DNA of 64,000 nucleotides, taken from positions 14,677,001 through 14,741,000 of the forward strand of contig NC_059478.1 in assembly GCF_018139145.2 (NCBI RefSeq), read 5' to 3'. The notes under the pieces were generated by a model. That model did no database searches. It was not told where the DNA came from and worked only from the letters and a program-made list of their open reading frames with translations. The position numbers were made by a program, and so were the translations under genes. Origin of the DNA: Gymnogyps californianus (lineage: Eukaryota; Chordata; Aves; Accipitriformes; Cathartidae). Below, piece after piece: positions 10,800 through 25,700 of this stretch. Numbering within the stretch: position 1 is the first letter of the stretch; each line of letters starts with the position of its first letter.

Positions 10800-13700
10800 C
10801 TATGGGAATGCATATATAGTTAACATCATGAACACAGAGAGAATCAGGAGTGTTTCTGTTATTTAAACTGACCAAGATTCATTTAAATGTGAGGCAGAAT
10901 TTTTCTGTATTTTTCCTTCTGGAAATTCTTCTTATACTTTGTCATAGACAAATATTCCATTAAGCTGACAGACTCCACTGGGTCCTTTGCTCCTTTTGTG
11001 ACTCATTATTTGTAGACTCTGTTAAGATGGTTTTGTACCCCTCTGGCCTCAGGCAAGGGTCCAAGACAATGATAGTATCAAAGCTGGTTTTGACAGCACT
11101 CTAGATGGTCACTGACAGAGGTATATGAATACCCTGACTGCAATCCCTCTGGAAACCTGAGCTCAGTATTTCACTTATATCCCAAAGTTCTGTTTAGAGT
11201 GTTATAGTTCTTTTCCTCAGAACTTTAGCCAAAGAGAATTATTAGAACATAACAGGACATTCACAAAGCTAGCAAACCAAAGGCTATATCTATCTTTTTC
11301 TATGTGTACTTAGACAAAACACTCATGGATCAGTTAATACAGAAACAGACACAGTGCTATAGTGCCTCAGTACTAACTCGAACTTGAAAGCAACCACCTG
11401 TCTTCATGCATAGGTTCTTATAGTCACTAGCTTCTCCTGTGGTGAGACCTGCAACATGAATGACGGTGTCAATGTTTTCTTAGCAGGTGTCTTATTCAGA
11501 CATTATCACTGCAAAACTGAAGTTGCTTTAAGTTGGTCTGTTCTCTTTGTCAGAGCTCCTCCATACTCAATAAAAAGATCCCGTGGAGCCTGAACGGCTG
11601 CCAAATGAGCTCCTCCCATCCTGTATTATCCAGCAATCACTGTCTGCTGGAATGACCCTTGTAGTCAAAGCCTCAGTGCTCAAGCTTTTTAAACCTAAAC
11701 CAGGGACCAGTCACAGAACAGAAATACTATATATTATAGTACATACTAAGGGCTTAATGAGGTCCATGCTTTCACCAACTTGACTAGAGGTGGTGGAGAC
11801 TCAGGCCAACACACTGGCATGGGGGAAAGGAAAAAAAAAAAAAAAAAAAAAAGGGGGAGAGGCGATAAACAACATTCGATAACTGTGCCAGTTCTCCCCT
11901 CCTCCTCTCCATCCTAAGTGTTTGAAGTTTTTCTGCAATGCATTCCCTCAGTTGTGCAAAATGAATATGGTCACACATGAATGTGGCCATAGAGTAAGCT
12001 CTGTAAAAAATAGAATTAATCTGGATTTAAAATATCATTGGGGAAAATAAAATAAAAAGAATAAGGAAGGAATTTTAACCTGGTTTTGTTCTCTGATCTG
12101 GTTCACAATACATTACCACAAACAGCTGTGCTTGTACCACAGAAGGCAGCGTGCATGTCAGAATAAATAGTCAAGGCAGGAGCTATATAAACAGGCATAG
12201 CCACCAGGAGAAATCCTCATTACATGTACGTTGATTTACACCTACACACACACACAGTGATTTAACTAGCAGACAGAAGTTTCCTATCTTCTTGCAAAGT
12301 TTCTTCCTGATTTGCCAAACAGTTCATACCCCTATGATATTTTTGGAAGTAACAATAAGGTTGTTGTGGTTTCCCCTCCCCTCCCCCAAAGAAAGCACAC
12401 TTTCAGATTAGAGAAATGGAGAGAAAAAAAAGCAGTAATGCATTAAAAACATTTGGTATGAAAAGAAAATCAAACAAAGGGTGGAGGGAATCATGCTGCC
12501 AATCCTCATTTGTTCCCCACTTTTCTTTGTCCATCCCCTTCATGCTGGGACCTTCTCTGCAAGTTGAGTAGAAGGAAGAAGGTAGGGGAAGAGTCAGCTC
12601 TGGCAGGACTGTGATTTCCTTAGAAGGTCTCTATCTGGGATACCCCCCAAGAGAGTTTTACAGCTTTCATACAGTGTTATGCATAGCATACAAAATCCTT
12701 CCATTTGACCTAAGTGCCTATCACAAAAAGGACCTAACCATAACCAGATTGGGATGTTCTACAATCAGCCAAATAATAAATAAAAATATTAATAATAAAA
12801 ATCAACTATGAAAGGTCTTTCTATGGATATTTTTGTTATACACAGTGATTAGCTCTCCAGCTGATTTCTGACATTTGTGAATTATGGTTTTCTACTGTGT
12901 TGTAGTAATTTTATGGTACTATAATTTGCCAATTTTAACTGAGTTGCCCCAATATAAAACTGGTATAGGAAAATGGGCAGGCGAACCAAAGTATTAAAAA
13001 CAGTAATTCGGATGTTAGTCAGACTTGAGTGCATACCCAAATCTTACCTTGCAGTTTTCCTGTATCCTTTCTGCTTTTGTGGACTTTGGAATAGTGACAA
13101 TCCCATTCTGAAAAACATAATGCTTCTCATCATTAAAATTTACATAGTTTCAAAGAAAATGATCTCTCTTCAAAACATTTCAAGTGACTCCTCATGTCTT
13201 CTGAGGTTTTAATTTCATTTTTCAGAGGACACTGACATTTCTATATGCTATTTTTAATTGCAGGTATATACACTGCATTAAATTCCAACACAGATTATGT
13301 GGTTTATGTCAACTTAATACACTATTTCACTGCTTAGTACTTCATGTTGAGTGATAGAAATGGAATGATGCCCCATACTGCTTGTAACATTTAGTTTGAA
13401 AACATCTCTCTTATTCGTGGTTCTTTTTATTCTCTACAATCAGATTATTTGCATATTTAAAATACTGCCATGCTTTGTGTACTACATTCCAAATTTCCAG
13501 TACAGCTCAGTTAGTTCACGCGATATCAACATATTGAAGGCAAAAAAACCTTTCTGTATAAATTCTGGTTTGATGCACAAAACCCGAACTATTTGCATTT
13601 TTTTCCTGAGAGAGCAGACACGTTTTTATTACCACCCTCCATTACCTGTATACTCCAGCGTATGCAAATCTGTGCTGGAGTTCTGCCGTATTTCTTTGCC

Positions 13701-16700
13701 AGCTGAATGATACTAGGATGAGTGAGTGCTTCACCTTTGGCTAAAGGGCAGTAGCCTTCAAAAACAATATCTCTGCTTCTACAATAATCGACCAGCTCCT
13801 GAGGTCTTTGGAAAGGGTGGTATTCAACCTTAGATAAATAGAAATAAACTTTTAGTAAAAACCTTGAGAGTACATTTAGTAGAAAACATAATTGATAAAT
13901 GAAAATATTTTTTCTCTCTTGTTTTAAAAATACAACATGAGTGAAATCACTGCTTCTGGGAGATAGATGTAAGTTATCAGTTTTAGAAGACATGTGAAGG
14001 ATATTAATCCACAAGTATTTTGCCATTAACTGGCACAATCGTTTACTACATATTTTATGTTTCCCCCAGAAGCAAGGTGCATGGAGCAGTTGTCTGCCCT
14101 ACCTGCAGCTGGACTTGCACTCTTGTTCTGCTCCGTGTTTGAGAAATACACGCAACTGCATAGTGGAAGTCAGCATCAGGTCATTTTTATTGGTGATTTG
14201 AGACTACCTTCTCTTCCCCAAATCTGCTTCCTTTCCTGTTTCTTTACTAATGATCTACGAATTGCACAGGCAAGGGGAGGGGGCTGGGCAGGGACTGGGT
14301 TTGCAAGAGACCAACCAGAACAATTTGCTTAGGATGAGGGCCTGACCTCGGAAGCAAAGCCTGTTGGCATGGATTGTACATGGAAAGTCCTGTATTCTGT
14401 GTGTGGTGTCGCCAACAGCTTATGCAGGGAAGCAATCACGCTGCGGAATGAAGTGTGAGGCAGACCTGTTGTAGGAAGGAAGATCACAAGTTGCCAAGAA
14501 CCAGTTAAAAGAGGAAAAGTAATAAGCTACAAAGACATAGTTGTTGGAAGCAAAAGGAAACAGAAGTTATTGAAAAGTAAGGATCTCAGAAGAGCCACGT
14601 ATTCTGGCATGTAGCAAAAGCCAAAAGAGAACCTCTTTAATATTCCTTAATATGTTATTTAAATAAGTATTTCACAGTTTATACATTGTAAGCAGCATAC
14701 CTTCCTCTGCATTCAGATGAAAATGAAACGGGTAGTGTTTTCTTTTATAAAATACATAACCATGCGATGAATTTTTGTGACTGGCTGTCACCATTGTTCC
14801 AGTGATCTAACTCTTGCGCATTTTGAAGAAAAATACTCTTCTGAACAATTACCTCAACACATGGAATCTGGAAAGTTTCTTGTGCCACAGAGGACAAATG
14901 AACATTTCCTGTTTCTCATCTTTAGTACATGTTGTCTTTTCAGACAACAATAGTTGGGAACAATAGGCTGGCAGTCATTCAATATGCGCTAAGAAAAAAC
15001 TGTGCCCCTCGAAGGCTGGGCTGAGTCAGCCTAAAGCTGCTATGATCTAAATTACTAGGTGGACTCGGGAACAAGGTTCAAGCAGCAGACATCCATGTCT
15101 TCAACCTTGATGTTTCTTGACCCTTGAGTAGCCTTTGTATTTCATGTTTATATGTGTAAGACCAGTGTTTAGGTCATACAGTTATTCACTTGTTTGCACC
15201 TGAGCTGACTAGAAAATATTCTCATTGTTTTTCTGCAAAACTATGAGGGGGAAAAAAGCAAGAGCAAGCAGGGTGTATTACTCGATTATTACAATAGTAA
15301 TAAGCAATTTTAGTAGACATTCTTTACACTAAGCATAACAAATAACATAGCCTAGAAAATATTAAATAAAGAATGATGTGTTTAGGATCAAATGCTGAAA
15401 AATCTGCAGTACCCCTATGGCATCAGGTAACTTATTCAGCATTTACTACTAATATCACTGCAAGCAGAATTTACCTGCTGGTCTAATAAGATTTCTAGGC
15501 AGCACAGTTCCAGGTTACACCAGAAATATTTAAAGCAAGAACAGCATGCTGAGATATCGCCTGCCTGCGTCACAAGCAGAATACACAGCAACAACTACTT
15601 CCCACCTGGGAAGATTATACTTTGTGCGTTTCACTGAATCAAGAGACTCCCAAATTTGGTGAATTGAATGTTGGCACATGCCGTTGTGTGTTGGTAGCAG
15701 CAAGTATTTTTCTTCTTAAATATATTGCTAAAATAATCAAATGCATAAAATAAAATAAGCACTTTTGAATTTATTTTTCTTGTGAAAACTTTCTGGAAGG
15801 TTCTAGCAGCATCTGAATGCAAGGGACTAGCATCCTGAGCTAGAAGAGGCATAGGGTGAGTGGCGAGCATGTGCTTCCCCTCAAAATAATAATTCCTACT
15901 TCCTGGCTTGCCCCACCCTTGCTATTTTAGTCACCAAACTTTTCTCAGGCAAGGGCTGTCCATCATATGGTGGTAGAAGATCTTGATCTTTTCTGGCACT
16001 CTACCCCGAGTGATTTGTGCGTAAGAACTTGCATTTGTTTAATAAGACAGTTTGCAGGTCACATTGCAGAACTCGTCACAGCTGCTGCTTGGTCAGCCAC
16101 AGGGGAACTCTAAGTAAGCGCTGTTTTTTTTACGACAGTCATAGTGCAATGGGGAAAAGTTAAGCCTAATAACAATCCTGACACACGGACCTAGAAAGTC
16201 ATATCTCAGATGATGGTATACAAAAGCCTTACTCTTTCCACCCTGCTGTGGGTTCTTTTCACCTGGTAAGTTTCCCTGCATCTGGACTTCAGTCAGTTTC
16301 TCAATGGGAATGCACAGTCTTACAATTATTTCTCTTTATAAAAACTGAAATATAAGGCTAGAAATATTTTCTCTACAGAGGAACAGTTCAGGTGAGTTTA
16401 TGTACAATGGGGTTGTTTCCTAATGCCTCAAAATACTAAAATACATTGCTACCTTGTACAAATTTACATAATAGAGCTCAATATTAATGGCAATATTAAC
16501 AACATTACTAAATCTCTCTGAGGTCATTACACAGTAATTTGCACTTCTATAAAAGTAGAAAAAATATTGATGAGCATTTCTACATGGAATTCAGAGAGGA
16601 ACAGTTTATATTTGTTTCATTTAATAAAGTGATATACTGAAACCATATATATTAATTAAATTCTTATAAAATGTAATTTTTTTCCCCTAATGAGTGACAG

Positions 16701-19700
16701 GCATAAGAGCCTTCAAAGAGACTTCAAAGACTTCCTTGAGCACAAATCCAAACTTACTATTGCCAAGTCAATTAAAACTCTGGAATACAAACCTGTAACT
16801 TCTAGGTTGTAGGTTTCATTCTACATGATGCTAGAATAAAACATTTATCATCATTTTACACAGTGTTTAACAGTATTTTTTAAACAGTAGATTGTAACTT
16901 TAAAAGGTGCTCACTTACTACTAAATACCTTAACAATACTATATTGTTGAAAAGACAGGCCTTTCCTACTTCTTTAAAAGCCATGATGATACTGTTTTTT
17001 TCCAGGAACCAAGAATAGAGGCCGTACTTACAACTTGGTTTGTAAAATAAAAGCATTGCTTCCTACCTAGTTTGCAAAGACTATAAAAGTATAATAAAGA
17101 CCCTCCTTTCTCCTGCCTTCCTACTTCTTCCTCTTCACAGAAAAAATAACTTTCAATTTTAACATCATAAGAACTGGTGGAATTGTAAGAACACCCTACA
17201 TTCTTTATGCAGATTCAACACAGCTAAGAGGGAAGTGATTTTCCTTCATTTGTTTCTTAAATATTTAGACTTTGTATACAATGATTGTTTGCAAATGTTT
17301 TGTATTTAGAAATAAGTTCATTGAAAGAGTACACTATTTTATGCATAAATATAGCAAAGATCTTTTGTATTATAAATTCTGGACAGCGAAATAAGAATTC
17401 AGTATAGCACTTCCATTCCCAATTTAAATTTAGGAATTCATTAGTTATTTGATAATGCTTAAGTACTCTCACCATTAGACTCAGCAACTCTCCAACACTA
17501 AGCAAGAAACAGAATAAATACTCTTTTGAGGATATAAACCTGAACTATGGTTTATAAGATTCCTGTAACTCTTAAAAAAATGTAACTTAATGCTATAACA
17601 AAACTGTTAAAAGTGGAGCATTTTGCAGTGGCATGGATATTTCATTGTTGTTTTTTTGTTTTTAATTTGGAACAATGCTGTGCATTACCTTAAAGAAATG
17701 ACTATCTGAATACAGCAGGGGCACCCTCCCACCCCCCCAGTATCACTGCCATCTCAACTTTTTGTCTCCTCTTTTTCAGCCACAGAAAAAGAGATGCCAT
17801 CCAATAGTATCAAGAAACAACTTTTCTCCATTAACGCTACAGACACAGTAAGACTGGTAACATTTTGACACTGTGGGCAAGAGGAAATTTCAAAACAAAT
17901 CCCAGATTACATTTTTTTTTTCTTGCAGTGATTTAGTAGGACACTGAAAGGCTGCTCTCATTTAACAGACAGTAACAACTTATGCCAAACTCCAGTAAGA
18001 CTTTGGAGATGTGTACTTCTGAAAAGGAGACACAACTGAACCTTGGCAAACTCACCAGTTCTTAAACAGTCATCAACCTGCCCATCTTAAGACATATTTC
18101 AATGGCTTATTTTGAATAACTGAATTTAAATATTTTATATGGTTTTACGTTAATTTAACATTGCTCATAATTGTCCTTTACTAACATTTAGCCTAGTGGA
18201 CAGCAAAAGTCAGAAATGTTAGGTTCTGACAGTCACATTCTAAGCAACCCTTTTATTGCTGTTTATGACCTTAAACCACAAACAGCTGCCAGAAATCCTC
18301 ACCACCTGTACAAAGGGGAAAAGCATGTGCCTGCACTTCATCCATTCCAGTTTCCAGTTCCCAGTTCTATGTTAGCATAAGCACACTTTCACTGGCAGGA
18401 GGTGGTAGGAATGGGAGCATGAACTTCCCGCACAGCTGTGGGCAGAAAACTCCAACAAGGGAATAGTTGTCAGTGTCCTGGAAGTCTGCCGGTATGTAGG
18501 TGGCCATTTTCTTCCTGCCTAGGGCAGCAAAAAAATTTTGCCAGGGCTCTCACGGCACCTTCCTAAATGAGAAGTTCACTGAATTTAATGTGATCTTGAA
18601 ATATGAGTATGAAATAAGGGAGGAGCAAGGGCAACGGCACCCTTGCATGGTTATGTAATCACCTGAGGCTTTCAGTGTTGTTTAGAGGAATTACGTATAA
18701 TATATGAACACAGGCTCTCCAAAACCTTGTTCATTCTGGAGATGCTAAATGTTCAGTGCTCCTTGAATTTTATTTCTAAACTGTTTTATCACCAACAACT
18801 GGCACATGGACCATTTGTTTGTGCCTTAAAACCACCCACAAACAAGTAGCCCGGGAGAAACTGAGGAAAAGAAAGGAGGAAGTACTTCCTCCCCCTGCCC
18901 CACTTCAGGTCATCCTCCTGAATGGTTTTCAGTATGTATATAGAAATGAAAGAGAAGAAATTGTATGACTAAGGCTAGTTTGGGTGTAGTCTTTCAGGCA
19001 TAGGGGTGGGGAGGAGATTATTAACCAAAAAAACCAAAGCAAAAACCCAAACCCAGATACTTTAAATATATTTATCCACTCACCTGATTAACATGTGGAG
19101 TAATCACACAGTCTTCCTTTAGTTGCTCAAGATGACTGATAAGAAAGTTGCTTACACCAATTGATCTACACAAACCTAATGAGAAACATAAGAAAAAGTT
19201 TTGGGACAATCCTAATTATTTGGGAGGATGATTTGAAAAATATCACTTTCAAGAGACAAAAATGATTGTACGCATCATTTCTGTATAGCAAAATACTGCA
19301 AAGAAACACAGAAAAACAGCACCAAAATCCAGTTTGACGGTATCATCTGAAAGCATGGTTCGTCACAGTCACACTAGGAAATCATGTTATAATCTAAACA
19401 CACTGGAAACTCCCCAGTGTATAAAAACTCCAGGCTAAATTCTGGGAAAGGCTAATGTAGTATAAGCAAAGAACAATTGGACTCCACCAGAATGAAAAGA
19501 AGGAAATGGTGTTCTGAGCAGCTTGCCAAAACTAAAGGAAAGTGGAACATTTGCTGAAGACTAATAAGGTGTGAGCAATACAACACAAGGACATGCAGCC
19601 CAAATGAACTATGTAGCACTGCTTATATTTCTATTAGATCATTACGACACGTTACGTAAAACTCAGTATAAAAACTTTAATTAAGTGAGCAGTATTTAAC

Positions 19701-22700
19701 AAGAATTAAAAAGCTTAAAAATGTAGCTAGATTTCTCAGCTCCTGTTGACATGCAAATAAAGTTAAATGGCACATAGGCGATATGAAGGTTATTCTTTTA
19801 AATAAGCCTTAAGTGTGCATGCCTATATATAAATTAAGTGCTGACAGTCCTGAAATCAGATGTCTTCCTTCAAACCTCAGATACGATAAAGCACAACTCC
19901 CAAGACTGGCCTGCCACCACACCTCAACCCTGACTCATCTTTGATAGTTTGGTCCTTATTCTGTGCTAAACACAGTTAATGGGGAAACCAACTGTGGTCA
20001 GGCTAGTAGGGGTCTCCTTAGGCTGTGGATTCTGTGGACTATGAATCACTCATTTCTTCAGTATGTGAACTTTGTCTTGATTGACTTGATCTGCATTTCA
20101 ATCTATAACTCCGCAGGTGGAAAGTGTCTCAAGGTGTGTGAACACACAAGTCCAATCACTGTTGTTAACCCAGTATTTCTGCTGGTCAATTCTATATAAT
20201 GCATATGCATGTGCTTATCTATATACATATGCATACAAATATCCATAGCAAAAAAGAAAGGAATTAAGCCAAAAGTTAGACTCTTATTTTTTCAGAAAAA
20301 AAGAAGTAGTTGTCATTGGGCAATTTCAGCCATTTGATGTCAAAGGAATGATTTATGGACCGAAACTGCCCTCATTCCACAGTTAGAATCGCCACTTTCT
20401 TGAGGTTAGCAGGGAACTATGTGGAGCTGCCTTGATTTGAAGCTGGAATACAGACACATAAAAAGCACTTATTAATGCAACAGAGATGCGAATACATTAA
20501 AAGGAAGAATTTCACTTGAAGCAAAAGCTAACGAAAATGTGGGAGAAAAACGTACTAACCAAGTACTTATTCCTACAATGCATATGTTTTATGTATTAAA
20601 AAATAACTTGCAAGTAGACTATAAATTGGCATATAAAAATATGAGCTATAAGATTACAAAGTATCTTGAATTTGCAGGTCAGATTTACTTGGACAAAACA
20701 AAGAAATTAAATTTTTCTAGTCTTCTATGAAATTCTGTAAGTGAAGTTACAGTTTATTGCTAATTATTATAAACAGATTGTTAAAGCCCTGAAAAAAAAA
20801 AAAATCAGTTTTGCATTAGAAAAGCCACTAAGCATATTAACATAGCAGTCAAATTGCCTATGTTTCTTTCACATATTTTAGCAGCACAAGCAGATAAGCT
20901 GCACAGCAGCAAAACCTGTACACATACTATCACTTTTTAATGTGGTTTCTTCTGTAGAATACAAAAAGGAGAAAAAAATACATTAGCAACTAAAATGCTA
21001 GACAGCTTTCCCTTACAGAAAGTATCTTTGTTCAAGATGTATAACATAATTAGGTTATAACCTGCACTATAGCAATTTGCATAATTTGTATGTAATCTGC
21101 CAGAAGGAGCAAAACCTGAGCTTCTACTGACAAACAACCCTGGAGTGTCAACACTAATAAATCATTATGCCAAAGTAGTCAGAAAAACACTTGCAGTTTT
21201 AGCACAATGGTGAACCAAAATATTATACTCTATTGTTGAAAGCTAAGGAGTTACAAAAAACATGCTGTTATTGCCCTTGAAGAATAAAGCTTTTATTTCA
21301 GGCCAAAATAAAAAACAAAACTCACAGACATGAAATATGAAAGGGCTTATTAAACTTGTCCATTTCCACAGAAAGCTTCCATTTTTTTTCCCCTTACAGT
21401 ATAGTCTAAGATGTTTTGCTTCTAGCATACTTCTCATGGGAGACTTTGAAGTCTGTTCCATAGTCTCATTGCATTCACTGATAAGAAGTTTTTTGTTAGA
21501 TTTCCCATTAAGAAATTTCAGGTCAGTTATGTTTTGTCTTAAAAGTATCTGAGTCGCTCCTACTAAAATCAGTGTTATGGCATTCCTGTGTTTAGAGTGA
21601 TGTCACACAGAGAAAGCTAAATTCAAAATTGCCAAGAAAGTAAACATTCTCCCAGACAAGAGAGAAACAATAATTAGAATTTCAGTGTTTTTGTGGAACT
21701 AGCATTTTCTTATTTTTTTTTTTTTTTTTAAAGGGAATACAATTAAAACATTTCATTTTCATTAAATCCACATATTTAGTTTTGGTAAAGTTAGAACCCT
21801 TCGTTTCAACTCCATTGCTTTGTTTTTAGTTACAGTCTAATACATGAAAGTTAAAGTGTTTTGACTTTTGTATTAAATTACAATATAAAATACAATAAAT
21901 GTGAAAACAACTGCACAGCCTGACTGTATTAAAAATTTTATTGCAATGCATGGTGGAAACATGAATTCAAAACACTGGAATTTCCTGAAAAATAGAGAGT
22001 TTAAATTTCAACGAACAATCAATGGATTCTACTCTAGACCATTGCTTCCATCTGCTTGATGGAAGATTAACACAGTTGCTCTGTGTTGTCCAAATCTGGG
22101 AAAGACTGCCTTAAAGCAGGAGATTATACAGAATTATTTCCACATTTACATCTGCTGGATTAATTCCCAAGAATGAAGAATTAGAAAATGACGGACAAGA
22201 AAATGAAGGCCTGGTTAGCTCCTGGGCCTTATCCGACAGAGCAACACTTGTGACTACGTATATCAAACAAGATCCATGAAATGATCACACAGCAGTAGAA
22301 ATAAAAAACCTACATATTGAGAAACTTGTGTAAAAGGGTCCTGACTCATTGCCTTGAAACAACGGGGCGGGGGATACATTTCCTTATATTTCCTCTCTCA
22401 TGGAGCTCTGACAGAGGTAGGTTCCCCAGAGTTTGGGCCATGGGTCTCAAAACCACCAGAATGCTCTTGACAAGGGAGGGGGGGAAGCATTTATTTTCAA
22501 TTTAATACCTGTTTAGTGTGCTTAAAAAAAAAAAAAATCCCATTTCAGACAATTGAAGCACAATTCATGTCTTAGCTGTTGTAATAGCAGGTGGTTTTAA
22601 AGTTTGTACTTCTTTTGAACTTAACTAGTTCAACTAGTCCTGAAGTTCAGGTCTTCCGAGATAAAAGTTTGCAATGTGCTAGCTGCAATCCCTCTAGAAA

Positions 22701-25700
22701 GTACACTTTAAAAATACACATTTATACTGCCTTATTTACAAAGTCACAGAGCTTTGACTTGGGGAGAGAAAGTATCCTCCTTATCTGCTTGAGGAAATGC
22801 GTGGTTTGGCCCCTATGAAGCAAATTTTGAGAAAGTGCCAGGTGCAATAAACAAAGAGTTTGCAATTCCCCATTAGCTCCCAAAGCTTATTGAGGCTTTG
22901 TCCTACTCCTTGCGACTCTGACTTCACAGGCTTGAAGGAAAACTTGGCAACGATGCTTCTTTTATGCATGCTAAAAATTGACTGACCACAATGGCAGAAC
23001 AGAAATTTTCATCCAGCTTTGAAAAACTACCATGAAACTCTGCAAGACACATTAGAAAACATATTGGCAAAATAATGGTAGATTATAATGGGGAAAAAAA
23101 TTAGTATCTTTTCTGTTCTACACAAAAAAAATCTTGGCCTTCACCACATTGGTAATTTCACGACACTGTATTACTCCCAGCTGCTGTGAAGCAATACATC
23201 ATGCTAATGGACTGGTTTGCAATGTAGTTGCGTGTTAAGCTTAAAGCATTTTTTTTATGGCAACCTAGAGAATGATTGGGTATTTTTTCCTTTACTTAGT
23301 ATAATACCAAATTATACAAAGTTTGATGGGCACTGTTAGTCTTGCAACAAAAAAAAGCATAAATATACTGTCTTGGCACCACAACATTGTTTTAGTACAA
23401 TAGTGAGCCTTATCTTTCTCTAGCACCACTATGGACTTTTATCAAACTTCTAAATACCCTCTGGAATATTAAATGTACAAAGTTCAGATCAAAAAGGTTT
23501 TTTAAATGACAAAACTGGATACTGGGCTTGTGGAGCCCATTTTCCTCCCCCTCCCTGCTGCTCTACATGAGTCAGAGCAAGGGAGAATTCCCACGTCCAG
23601 TGAACAGTGCCCATTCTGTTATATCTTCTATTCAGGCCACAGAATAAAAACACAAATGGATCCACTTTTCACAAGAGGTCAACTGCAATAACTGTATCTT
23701 TATTAAAGGAGGTTACACAGGTCGGAAAGGTCCACATTCTCTCTGATACGCACACTAAGAACTTCTCTGTGGGTAAATGGTATTACTCACAGAAACCATA
23801 CAAGATTTGATTTCAGCACAACTTGCTAAATCAAAGCTGTAGGCTGAGTGTGCCCCACATGCAGATTGCAAGCCAAAGCCTTGATAAATAAAGCGGGTGA
23901 CTCTTAGACAGAACCAATACGGAATTAAGTTCTAAATCTATGAAATAACACTTGTTCCCATTTCACAGACTAACAAACGTAGACACCAAAAAGCTAAGTG
24001 TCCTGTCTAAGACGTGAAGGAAAACTGTGGCAAAATCGAAAACACAAAAATCATGCTTCCTCCCCCAAAGGATTTCTTTTTATCCTATTCATTACCACAG
24101 TATAGGTGCTTATCTGCCTTAAAATTACTTTCCTGCTACTACAATTCCATGATCATTACTCCTGCTACAGATCACCTGTGAACCATGATAAACTGTGAGG
24201 ACAACAGGAGAGGAGGCATGAGTAGAAGTCAAATTGTCAACTTCTGTGACTGAAAACTCATTATAAACATTTAGTTTACACAACTGTTAAATGGCTAACT
24301 AAATAGTATAATGCAGCAATACTAGCTTAATGTATTCTGTCTCTTTGACCCTGGCTGCTCATTCTCACTACTTCAATGCAACACTTAGTTATGTTGACAT
24401 TTTTTTTTTCCCCTCGAGTTGACATTACAAACCAGATCAGATTAAAAAAAAAAAAAAAAAAAATCCACCAAAAAGGCTGTTTGTCTGGTTGTTTTCAAAA
24501 CTGAATCAATTCCCTTGTATTCTTACAGATTTTTCCTTCTCTTATGCCTGTTTTAAGCATGTAGAATCATACTGTGAACAGAACACAGGTTTAAAAAAAG
24601 GCTGAAAATACATTTTTATATCTAGAACATTCTGCAGCTGCTCACAAACAGTTGGGCAATCAAAACTGCAAAAGCAACATGGTACAGAATCAATCCCTCT
24701 ATATCTTAAGTCAATTTTGCCACACGCTACATTGTGAAAATGTGATCAAAATTATCAGCGACTCAGCTAAGTGCTTAAAGGCTATTAGAATATGTACCCT
24801 TAAAACTAGCACTTTGAAAGTATTATGGAGAGCACATAGTTAGATTCTAAACAGTTTGGCCCCCCTGTAACTACGATGGCACAGTTTCCTGAACTGGGAT
24901 ACTTTTTGGACTTCTGTATCAGAGGGGATAATGATTCCCAACTGGTATGAATAACAGCAACCTGACTGATATCAATAAAGCAATACTGATTTACAATAGC
25001 TAAGAATCTAGGGCTTAAATTCAACATATGCAAAACAGATAAATGATACCTTTTCCTCAAATCATGTACATTATTTATTAAGACAAAAAGTTATTTCAGA
25101 CAAGGACTTTCCTTTGAAGTGTATTTCAGCATTGCCTTCTTCCCAAGAGTTCTTGTGTTCGCACTGGGACCTCTAGGCACTGCTGTGTGGGTACACAAAT
25201 GTGTACATTTGCTTTAAGTAAGCTAATCAAAAAGATTTATCTACATTTTTGACAAAAAGGATTCACTTGCTAGTTGAAAAAGCACAAACCATACACTGCA
25301 ATAAGTCAGGAAACAAAGAAGTCTGAGGGCTTATTTTTACACTTAGAATTACCCATGAAGTCCTTAAAATAAAAAAAAAAAAAAGAAAAAAGAAAAGAGA
25401 AAAACATACCAAATGCAGATAGACATTCATGCAAGTTTAGATTTGTTCCCACTTTTACATCTGCACCAAAATTACTTATTCTATGGCAGTTTCTTATTCT
25501 TAAATAAGATACTGCACATTATGAAGACTTCTTTATGATCTTTAACATAAATATGTGTAGTCATTTTTTTTTTTTGCATACGTCTTTAATTGCTGTCTTA
25601 TCTGATCAACAGGGTGTGGTACAACCAACATCCTCACCAACTGCAACCACCTTCAACCCATGAAAACACATCTCTGAACTGTGTTTCTGATAATAACAAG

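Noticed and set aside
13589..14038. A 149-codon minus-strand frame starting in intron 4
   Set aside because: Only the part from 13828 down is AKR exon 5. The upstream part precedes a good splice acceptor and has no AKR similarity; the tail past 13646 is intron.
11831..24463. Poly-A runs as tails of processed pseudogenes or LINEs
   Set aside because: No mRNA-like body, CR1-type 3' end or target duplication was recognisable beside the runs at 11831 and 24444.
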